Below are positions 1 to 5,679 of a stretch of DNA of 7,957 nt, in pieces. The translations under genes were made by a program, and so were the position numbers. Every line of letters begins with the position of its first letter. Within the stretch, counting starts at the first letter, position 1. The notes below the pieces were generated by a model. It did no database searches, was not told the DNA's origin, and worked only from the letters and a program-made list of their open reading frames with translations. The DNA is from Aeromicrobium sp. GTDB taxonomy: Bacteria; Actinomycetota; Actinomycetes; Propionibacteriales; Nocardioidaceae. The stretch spans positions 1 through 7,957 of the forward strand of contig JALRKU010000491.1 in the NCBI GenBank assembly GCA_023254755.1. The letters run 5' to 3'.

Positions 1-250
1 TGTCGTCGGCGATGAGCTCGGCGCCGAAGCGCTCGGCCTGGGCGCGCAGCTTGTCCATGAGCTCGGGGCCCATGATGCCGTCGGGCCACCCGGGGAAGTT
101 CTCGACGTCGGTGGTGTTCATCAGCGCGCCACCGGCCGTGACCGAGCCCTCGAAGACGAGAGGCTCCAGGTTGGCCCGCGCGGCGTAGATCGCGGCCGTG
201 TACCCCGAGGGGCCGGAGCCGATGATGATCAGGTTGCGGACGTCCGACAT
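1..250 (-). CDS. trxB: Thioredoxin reductase, N-terminal part (cut by window edge)
   Basis: This is the first 83 residues of an NADPH-dependent, FAD-containing thioredoxin reductase, a cytosolic flavoprotein that keeps thioredoxin reduced. Seen directly: it starts MSDVRNLIIIGSGPSG, with the FAD-binding dinucleotide motif GSGPSG at residues 11-16, then YTAAIYAARA at 17-26 and the family-typical stretch TTDVENFPGWPDGIMGPEL at about 46-64. The redox-active CxxC and the NADPH domain would lie beyond base 1 and cannot be checked. The ATG at 250 is favoured because GAGGAG lies 4 nt upstream on the minus strand and the Rossmann motif sits at the usual distance from the N-terminus. The gene follows the pseudokinase gene after 73 nt, and that gap carries a SigR/SigH-like promoter. 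In Streptomyces and Mycobacterium trxB is followed by trxA/trxC; here that gene would be outside the window. Confidence 0.96.
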   Translation of the reverse strand, partial: MSDVRNLIIIGSGPSGYTAAIYAARANLEPLVFEGSVTAGGALMNTTDVENFPGWPDGIMGPELMDKLRAQAERFGAELIADD

Positions 251-254
251 GGTT

Positions 255-260
255 CTCCTC
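255..260 (-). promoter_or_regulatory. Ribosome binding site of trxB
   Basis: On the minus strand GAGGAG lies 4 nt before the ATG at 250. It supports that start and implies a leadered transcript, unlike the GTG-start genes at 5638, 5680 and 7139, which have no such site. Confidence 0.75.
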
Positions 261-292
261 GTCGAGGACTTGCTGGTGGATGTGCTGGTGCC

Positions 293-318
293 AACGCAGT
301 CTAGGTCGTCGGTATTCC
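293..318 (-). promoter_or_regulatory. SigR/SigH-type thiol-stress promoter of trxB
   Basis: Read on the minus strand, GGAAT (318-314) is followed by exactly 18 nt and then GTT (295-293). This matches the consensus GGAAT-N18-GTT known for Streptomyces SigR, and the related SigH of mycobacteria, whose classic target is trxB. The predicted transcript start is near 285-288, giving a leader of about 35-40 nt that contains the Shine-Dalgarno sequence. The element lies wholly within the 73-nt gap. A TAGACT box (303-298 on the minus strand) between the two elements could be a second, housekeeping -10, although no clear -35 goes with it. The promoter call is inference from sequence match, spacing and the downstream gene. 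Confidence 0.75.
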
Positions 319-323
319 AGCAC

Positions 324-1892
324 TCACGACCGACCGCGGACGCCGATCTCCCGGATCTCGCCCACGTACTCGCCGTCGGTGTCCTCGGGCAGCGACCGCA
401 GCCACACGACGACGTATCGGGTCACGACGTCGGAGGCCAGCGACACGGTCGTGTCGACCCCGGCGTCGTCGACGACGGCGGCCCGGCGGAGCCCGCGCAG
501 CGTGCGCGGCGGGCCCGTGGCGTCGTCGGGGGCGACGAGGACGGACAGGTCCGTCGGCCGGCCGGCCAGCCGGACACGCACGCTCGACAGCTCACGCGGA
601 CCGCCGAGGTCGACCAGGAGGCCGACGCCGCCCTTGAGCCCGCCGAGGTCGGGCCGACCGAAGTAGCGCGACGTGCGCCAGCCGGTGCGCTCGTCGCCGT
701 CGATCGCCAGCGGAGCGAGGTCGGAGTTCTCCTCGCCGTCGGTGCCCTGGGGGTCGAAGTCGGCGACGGCACGGATCGGCAGGGCTCGCACGGGCGACGA
801 GTCGTCGATCGACGTGCCCTCGTCGTCGATCGACCGGCCCACCAGGAAGGCGAGAACCGAGGCGACGAGGAGTGCGCCCACGACGCCGGTGAGGACCAGC
901 GCGCGGTCGCCCTTGGTGGCCTTGCGGCCCACCTCGACGGCGCGCTCGACCCGGGTGGGCGGGGGCGGCTCGTACGCCTTGGGCCGGCGTCGGGGCGGCT
1001 CGAGCCCCGGGGGCGGCCCCGCAGGCACGATCACGGGGTCGAGGCGCAGCAGGTCGGGCGACGAGACGCCGGCGAGTGAGGGCTGGTCGTCGACCAGGTC
1101 GTCGTCCTCTCCCGCCAGACGCAGCGCGCGGGCGACGTCGATCGCGCGGGTCAGGGGACGCTCGTGGTGACGTGGCGGGCGACCGAGCACCCGGTCGCAC
1201 ACCGTGTCGACGTCGCGGGCCACGCCGGCGCGGACCTGGCGCGGCCGCAGCAGCCGGCCGTGCTCCGTGGGTGCGGCACGCAGCCCGTCGACGGACCCAC
1301 CGGGCCACCGGCTGGTCAGGCTCGCGTAGAGCAGACGGCCCAGCGCTGCCACGTCGGCGCGCTCGTAGGCCGCGAGATCCTCCGCCGAGTCGTGGTGGTC
1401 GGCGGGCGCGAGGGCCGTGGCCACGCCGAGGCCGACGATCCGCACGGCACCCGACTGCTTCAGCAGCACCTGGTGCGGCGTGAGGCGCCGGTGGTGCACC
1501 CCGGACTCGTGGGCGTGGGCCAGCGCCTCGGCGACCTCGGCGACGACCGTGGCGGCGCGCCGATTGGGCAGCGGGGACTGCTGCAGCACCTGGTCGAGCG
1601 GGAACGCGCGCGCCCACTCACGGATGACCAGGTGGTGCGCCTGCTCGTCCTCGACCAGGTCGAGCACCCGCAGGAAGCGAGGATCGGTGACAGCCGTCGA
1701 CTCGCGGGCCGCCTGCAGGAAGTGCTCGCTGCGCGGGTCGTTGCTGGGCAGGAGCTCGATGCCGACGTTGCGGTTGAGGATGCGGTCGTGAGCGCGCCAG
1801 GTGGTCGAGCCGAGCTTCTCGCTGACCAGGTCCTGCAGCTCGTAGCGGTCGGCGAGCAGGTCACCGGACGCGAGCAGCCGCCGGTCGCCCAT
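324..1892 (-). CDS. Membrane pseudokinase with extracellular discoidin-like domain, partner of MurJ
   Basis: This 522-residue protein resembles the C-terminal half of mycobacterial MviN (Rv3910), where a pseudokinase binds the FHA protein FhaA and restrains peptidoglycan synthesis. Residues about 17-260 form a Ser/Thr-kinase-like domain that lacks catalytic features: the glycine loop is degenerate (LVSEKLGSTTW, 22-32), the HRD loop reads HHRRLTPHQ (133-141) without the catalytic Asp, and IVGLG (152-156) stands where DFG should be. A Pro/Arg-rich linker (about 288-315), a transmembrane helix (about 331-352) and an extracellular domain with AIDGDERTGW (396-405) and GGVGLLVDLG (421-430), typical of a discoidin/F5-F8 type C fold, follow. 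The ATG at 1892 has AGGAGGT 7 nt upstream. In-frame extensions to 1943 or 2102 lack this support, and the latter runs into murJ. It sits 70 nt after murJ and is probably co-transcribed. Likely role: a non-catalytic regulator of MurJ or the cell-wall machinery (inference). Confidence 0.88.
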   Translation of the reverse strand: MGDRRLLASGDLLADRYELQDLVSEKLGSTTWRAHDRILNRNVGIELLPSNDPRSEHFLQAARESTAVTDPRFLRVLDLVEDEQAHHLVIREWARAFPLDQVLQQSPLPNRRAATVVAEVAEALAHAHESGVHHRRLTPHQVLLKQSGAVRIVGLGVATALAPADHHDSAEDLAAYERADVAALGRLLYASLTSRWPGGSVDGLRAAPTEHGRLLRPRQVRAGVARDVDTVCDRVLGRPPRHHERPLTRAIDVARALRLAGEDDDLVDDQPSLAGVSSPDLLRLDPVIVPAGPPPGLEPPRRRPKAYEPPPPTRVERAVEVGRKATKGDRALVLTGVVGALLVASVLAFLVGRSIDDEGTSIDDSSPVRALPIRAVADFDPQGTDGEENSDLAPLAIDGDERTGWRTSRYFGRPDLGGLKGGVGLLVDLGGPRELSSVRVRLAGRPTDLSVLVAPDDATGPPRTLRGLRRAAVVDDAGVDTTVSLASDVVTRYVVVWLRSLPEDTDGEYVGEIREIGVRGRS

Positions 1893-1899
1893 GCTCTCT

Positions 1900-1906
1900 A
1901 CCTCCT
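1900..1906 (-). promoter_or_regulatory. Strong ribosome binding site of the pseudokinase gene
   Basis: The minus strand reads AGGAGGT, a near-perfect anti-16S match, 7 nt before the ATG at 1892. It decides the start in a frame that stays open far upstream. A TACGAT box (1922-1917, minus) just before it resembles a -10 hexamer but has no convincing -35, so I do not call a promoter. Confidence 0.85.
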
Positions 1907-1962
1907 CGCTGCCGCCATCGTAGCGAGCGACGGGACTCTTCATCGCGCCGAGCGCCGGTGGC

Positions 1963-3609
1963 TCAGCGACGCAGCGAGCGCACCAGGTAGCCGAGCTCCT
2001 GCATGCCCAGCACACGCGCGACCACCAGGTAGGCCACGGCGCCCGGGACGCCGGCGGCGACGGTCGTGGCGAGGGCGGGCAGCGGCCTGTCGGCGTCGAC
2101 ACCGGCCGCGTAGAGACCGACCGTGATCGCGAGCATGGACCCGGCGGCGACGGCGCCCGCGACGACGAGGCGCCCGACGAACACCAGCATCTCGCGGTCG
2201 ACCACGGGACCGACTCGCCGCGACAGCGTCGCGATCGACAGCACCGCGCCGATCGCGTAGGCGAGTCCGTACGACAGCGCCAGCAGCGGAGCGACGTGCG
2301 CCGGGTCGGCGGACCGGGTGAGCACGATCGCGAGGACGATGTTCGCCGCGGCGACGACGGCCTGCAGGAAGAACGGTGTGCGGGTGTCCTCGTCGGCGTA
2401 GAAGCCGCGCAGCATCAGGTACTGCAGCGTGAAGGCCACCATGGCGATCGAGAACGCCGCGATCGTGTGACCGACGACGACGTGGTTGTCGCGCAGGGCG
2501 CCGATCGAGATCGCGGCCGCCGCCGGCGTGCCCAGGCAGGCGACGGCGACCGCCAGCGGAACCACGATGGAGAGCGCGATCCGCACGGTCCGGCCCAGCT
2601 CGAGGCGCAGCCGGGCGTGGTCGCGGTCGGCCGCGAGCGCCGACAGCGTCGGCATGATCGCCGTCGCGAGCGACACGGTGATGACGCCGTGCGGCACCTG
2701 GCTGACGAGGAAGCCGATCTCGTACACCGCGGCACCGCCGGCCGGCTCCCCGTCGGCCGCGCCGACGAGCGTGCCGCGCGTCGCGAGCCGGTTGATCGTG
2801 ATGAACGCGATCTGGTTGGCGACGATGAACAGCAGCGTCCAGGCGCCGAGCCGAACGGTGTGCCCCAGCCCGACGCCGCGCAGGTCGAACCGGGGTCGGT
2901 AGCGGAATCCCGCGGCGCGCAGGAAGGGGACGAGCAGCAGCAGCTGTGCCGCGATGCCCGCGGTGGAGCCGGCACCGAGGAGCCACGCCTGGCCGGTGGT
3001 GAACCCGTCGGTCGCCTCGCCCCCGAGCGCGGGACCGAAGATCACCAGGTAGGCCACGATCACGCCGCACGCGACCACGTTGTTCAGCACGGGCGCCCAC
3101 ATCATCGGACCGAACCGCTCGCGGGCGTTGAGCACCTGCCCGACCAGCACGAAGGCCCCGTAGAGGAAGACCTGCGGCATGCACAGGTACATCAGCAGCT
3201 CCGCGGACTCGCGCTGCACCGCGTTGGCGGGGTCGAAGAGCCGCCCGTCGAACACGAGTCGGAGCACGAGAGGCACGGCGAGGGTCAGCAGCACCGTGGC
3301 GGTCGACAGCACCAGCAGGCCGAGGGTGATGACGCGCTGGGCGTAGGCGTCGCCGCCGTCGGCGTCGTTCCGCATGGCGCGCACCAGCTGCGGCACCAGC
3401 ACGACGTTGAAGACGCCGCCGGCGACCAGGATGTACAGGGCGTTGGGCACCGTGTTGGCGTTGTTGAACAGGTCGGCGTCGAGCGCGGTGCCGATCGTCC
3501 AGGCCAGCAGCGCGAGCCGGACGAACCCGGTGAGTCGCGAGGCGATCGTGCCGAGCGCCATCCAGGCACTCGCGCGGGCCAGCCGGCGGCCGCGCGCCTC
3601 GTCACTCAT
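1963..3609 (-). CDS. murJ: Lipid II flippase MurJ (MviN family)
   Basis: This 548-residue polytopic inner-membrane protein of the MOP superfamily would flip lipid-linked peptidoglycan precursor outward. Seen directly: about 13-14 hydrophobic segments through the whole length, the N-terminal SRLTGFVR (24-31), QVLNARERFGPMMWAPVLNN (158-177) and the family hallmark RGFYADEDTRTPF (401-413). R25 and R31 align with E. coli R18 and R24. By eye, the positions matching E. coli R52 and R270 are Y59 and L301, so the cavity charge pattern differs; I believe this is shared with other actinobacterial members but cannot verify it. The ATG at 3609 overlaps the upstream DUF6049 gene by 8 nt, with only a weak purine-rich stretch before it, which suggests translational coupling. 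Unlike Mycobacterium Rv3910, the protein ends at the flippase core, and the pseudokinase is a separate gene 70 nt downstream. Confidence 0.95.
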   Translation of the reverse strand: MSDEARGRRLARASAWMALGTIASRLTGFVRLALLAWTIGTALDADLFNNANTVPNALYILVAGGVFNVVLVPQLVRAMRNDADGGDAYAQRVITLGLLVLSTATVLLTLAVPLVLRLVFDGRLFDPANAVQRESAELLMYLCMPQVFLYGAFVLVGQVLNARERFGPMMWAPVLNNVVACGVIVAYLVIFGPALGGEATDGFTTGQAWLLGAGSTAGIAAQLLLLVPFLRAAGFRYRPRFDLRGVGLGHTVRLGAWTLLFIVANQIAFITINRLATRGTLVGAADGEPAGGAAVYEIGFLVSQVPHGVITVSLATAIMPTLSALAADRDHARLRLELGRTVRIALSIVVPLAVAVACLGTPAAAAISIGALRDNHVVVGHTIAAFSIAMVAFTLQYLMLRGFYADEDTRTPFFLQAVVAAANIVLAIVLTRSADPAHVAPLLALSYGLAYAIGAVLSIATLSRRVGPVVDREMLVFVGRLVVAGAVAAGSMLAITVGLYAAGVDADRPLPALATTVAAGVPGAVAYLVVARVLGMQELGYLVRSLRR

Positions 3610-5638
3610 CGGGCTCGCCTGCCGGAGAGGCGGGACGCCCGGACCGACGACGTCGGAAGCGACGCACGAGCGCGAACACGACGAACAGTGCAGCGGCGCC
3701 CATCGTCGCCCACAGCACGACGCCGACGCGGCTCGACCGGATGATGAACTCGTCGGAGGACCCGAACGCTCGTCCGTCCGGTGTCGTGAGGCGGGCGGTC
3801 ACCGTGGTCGCGTTCTGCTCGGCCAGGTCGACGTCGACCGTGACGGTGCGCCGCTCGCCGGCCGCGATCTCGACCGTGGGCTGGTCCGGGAGGGCGAGCG
3901 CCGGGTTGCTGGAGTCGAGCCGCACCCCCACGCGGACCGTCGCGTCGGAGTCGTTGCTGATCGTGAGGGGGAACGCGCCCGAGGCGCTGGACAGCGTGAC
4001 CGACGGCGGCCCGGCGACCGTGATCGACGACAGGTCGGCCGCGAACCGGCGGCCTGCCGTGCGAGCCGCCAGGAGCCCCGCCGAGCGGTCGTCGCGCCAT
4101 CGCACGCCGAGCAGGTCGGCGATCGTGCGGGCGAGGGTGTCGTCGAGGTCGCCGGACTCGACCGAGGCGGCGGAGAGCACGTCGGCCGAGCGAGCCGCCG
4201 CGTCGACGGCCGCCAGCTGGGCCCCGGACAACGGGCGCGTCGATCCGTCGTCGACCCGGCCGGCGTAGCGGGGCCCACGGGGGACCTCGGACAGCGGTCG
4301 TCGGTCGAGGTAGTCGGCGTCGGCCTCCACGGTGGCCGGGTCGCTCGTGCGCGGATCGAGGTCCGGGTCGACCAGCACCAGTGACTCGCGGGCGCCGCCC
4401 TCGAGCGACGCCAGCGCGGCACCCGCCAGGATCCGCTGGCGCAGCGTCGTCAGCGTCGGCGACCCGGGGATGCCGGCGGTGACGTCGTCGTTGACCAGCA
4501 GCGGCAGGTCACCACCGGAGGTCGACCTCTCGACCAGCACGCCGTCGGACGTCGACCAGTCGGGCAGCCGCTGCGAGCTGACGATGACGGGGTCGTCGCC
4601 ACGCTCGCGCAGCGACCGGAGCAGACCGCCGTCGACCCCGCCGATGGTCGGCCACGACACGCGGTCGCGGGACAGCCCGTGATCGGTCGTGACGGAGTCG
4701 GTGGCTCGCTCGACGGCGCCGAACAGCCGTCGGCGCACGGACCCGTCGTCGGACAGGGCGAGCACGTCGGTGCGGTCGTAGTCCAGGATCCACGCCGACG
4801 GCGACGCGGCCGCCACCACGAGGTCCTGCAGGAATCCGGTGGCGTCGGCCTGCTCGTCGTCGGTGAGCTCGCGGTCCGCGGCCCGCCCCTTCGAGAGGTC
4901 CTCGACCGCCGACACCAGCGCGGGGTCGACGACGAAGCCGCGCCCCGAGGGGTCGGTCGCGTCGGCCAGGTCGAGCAGGGTGCGGAGACGGCCACCGGGC
5001 GCGATGTCGCGCAGCAGGTCGTCGACGTCGTCGACGTCGCCGGAGACGGTGCGGGCGTACGGCATGACGAACGGCCACACGACCGTGGTGCGGGCGGCAC
5101 GGTGCGATCCGGTCATCCGCGGGAGCAGCGTCGTGGCGCGCGCGATGGCCGCCGTGTCGCGCTTCCCGTCCGCGTCGGTGCCGAGCACCTGGACGCCCAC
5201 GGGGTACACGCCGTCGGCGCCGCTGATCGGCAGCTGGGACACGGGGACCTCGATGCGGAACCGGGCGGAGGCGCCCGGTGCGAGGTCCCCGACCTCGTCG
5301 AAGCGGCCGACGTCGATGATGCGCGAGCCGGCGAAGCCGTTGTCGGCCCTCACCTCGTCGGCGAGCTCGTCACGGCTCGTGATCGGTGTCGGGCGGATGA
5401 CGAGGTAGGCCTGCAGGTCGGTCCACTTCGCCGTGCCGGTGTTCGTGATCCGGCCCGTCATGCGCAGCGTGCCGCGAGCGGTGAGCGACGACGGGCTGAG
5501 CCCCGTGACGACCACGTCGACGCCGGAGTCGCCGGCGGCCGAGGCGGCCGGGGGCGCCGTGGCGCCGACCAGCGGGAGCAGGAGAGCGACGACCGTCGCC
5601 AGGACGACCCTCAGGGAGGTCGATCGGCGGCTGGTCAC
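3602..5638 (-). CDS. DUF6049-family secreted, membrane-anchored envelope protein
   Basis: This 678-residue protein corresponds by position and layout to mycobacterial Rv3909, a conserved protein of unknown function encoded just before mviN. Seen directly: an N-terminal signal peptide with Arg at 4-5 and 10, a hydrophobic core at about 11-28 and an AASAA cleavage region near 31-35. Residues about 38-170 are a beta-rich domain with a conserved-looking NTGTAKW (66-72). A large acidic central region spans about 180-530, and an Ig-like beta domain about 533-635 (for example PLTISNDSDATVRV). A transmembrane helix at about 638-658 and a short basic tail beginning RRFRRRR follow. The bulk should lie outside the membrane. 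The GTG at 5638 is chosen because it begins the signal peptide and lies 7 nt after a TACCAT -10 box, fitting a leaderless start; the GTG at 5644 is an alternative. Further upstream starts run into pcnA. First gene of the murJ operon. No catalytic motif recognised; a role in envelope assembly is inferred from context only. Confidence 0.85.
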   Translation of the reverse strand: MTSRRSTSLRVVLATVVALLLPLVGATAPPAASAAGDSGVDVVVTGLSPSSLTARGTLRMTGRITNTGTAKWTDLQAYLVIRPTPITSRDELADEVRADNGFAGSRIIDVGRFDEVGDLAPGASARFRIEVPVSQLPISGADGVYPVGVQVLGTDADGKRDTAAIARATTLLPRMTGSHRAARTTVVWPFVMPYARTVSGDVDDVDDLLRDIAPGGRLRTLLDLADATDPSGRGFVVDPALVSAVEDLSKGRAADRELTDDEQADATGFLQDLVVAAASPSAWILDYDRTDVLALSDDGSVRRRLFGAVERATDSVTTDHGLSRDRVSWPTIGGVDGGLLRSLRERGDDPVIVSSQRLPDWSTSDGVLVERSTSGGDLPLLVNDDVTAGIPGSPTLTTLRQRILAGAALASLEGGARESLVLVDPDLDPRTSDPATVEADADYLDRRPLSEVPRGPRYAGRVDDGSTRPLSGAQLAAVDAAARSADVLSAASVESGDLDDTLARTIADLLGVRWRDDRSAGLLAARTAGRRFAADLSSITVAGPPSVTLSSASGAFPLTISNDSDATVRVGVRLDSSNPALALPDQPTVEIAAGERRTVTVDVDLAEQNATTVTARLTTPDGRAFGSSDEFIIRSSRVGVVLWATMGAAALFVVFALVRRFRRRRSGRPASPAGEPDE

Positions 5639-5645
5639 CCCCACG

Positions 5646-5651
5646 ATGGTA
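5646..5651 (-). promoter_or_regulatory. -10 box of the DUF6049-murJ-pseudokinase operon (probably leaderless)
   Basis: The minus strand reads TACCAT (5651-5646), matching the actinobacterial TANNNT -10. Seven nt later comes the GTG at 5638. No Shine-Dalgarno sequence precedes that GTG, so transcription probably starts at or next to the start codon. No clear TTGAC-like -35 is visible at the expected distance. Confidence 0.55.
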
Positions 5652-5653
5652 GT

Positions 5654-5663
5654 GACCGCGGTC
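5654..5663. promoter_or_regulatory. 10-bp palindrome midway between divergent promoters (candidate operator)
   Basis: GACCGCGGTC is a perfect palindrome. Its centre (5658.5) is exactly equidistant from the two -10 boxes (5646-5651 and 5666-5671) and, within half a base, from the two GTG starts. The position suits a regulator acting on both promoters, but a short palindrome in GC-rich DNA can be chance. No regulator is assigned. Confidence 0.3.
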
Positions 5664-5665
5664 GA

Positions 5666-5671
5666 TAGAGT
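5666..5671 (+). promoter_or_regulatory. -10 box of pcnA (probably leaderless)
   Basis: TAGAGT matches TANNNT and is followed by 8 nt and then the GTG start at 5680. No ribosome binding site is visible before the GTG. The -35 expected with a 17-nt spacer would fall at 5643-5648, overlapping the opposing -10 box, so the two promoters probably compete for polymerase. Confidence 0.55.
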
Positions 5672-5679
5672 GTCGTCCC

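Noticed and set aside
1893..2102. N-terminal extension of the pseudokinase to 1943 or 2102
   Set aside because: The longer frame runs into murJ, the added residues look random, and AGGAGGT lies at ideal distance before the ATG at 1892.
1164..2126. Long open frame on the plus strand opposite the pseudokinase gene (320 codons)
   Set aside because: It lies antisense to a well-supported gene, its translation is low-complexity and rich in Arg, Gly, Ala and Val, and it shows no domain. GC-rich third positions remove stop codons from antisense frames.
2296..3744. Plus-strand frame of 482 codons opposite murJ
   Set aside because: The translation is dominated by Arg, Asp, Glu, His and Gly with no motif, and is an antisense shadow of murJ, whose hallmarks are clear.
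5019..5040. Tandem GTCGACGAC units in the DUF6049 gene
   Set aside because: They encode VDDVDD inside the reading frame and reflect favoured Val and Asp codons; two copies are not a repeat array.
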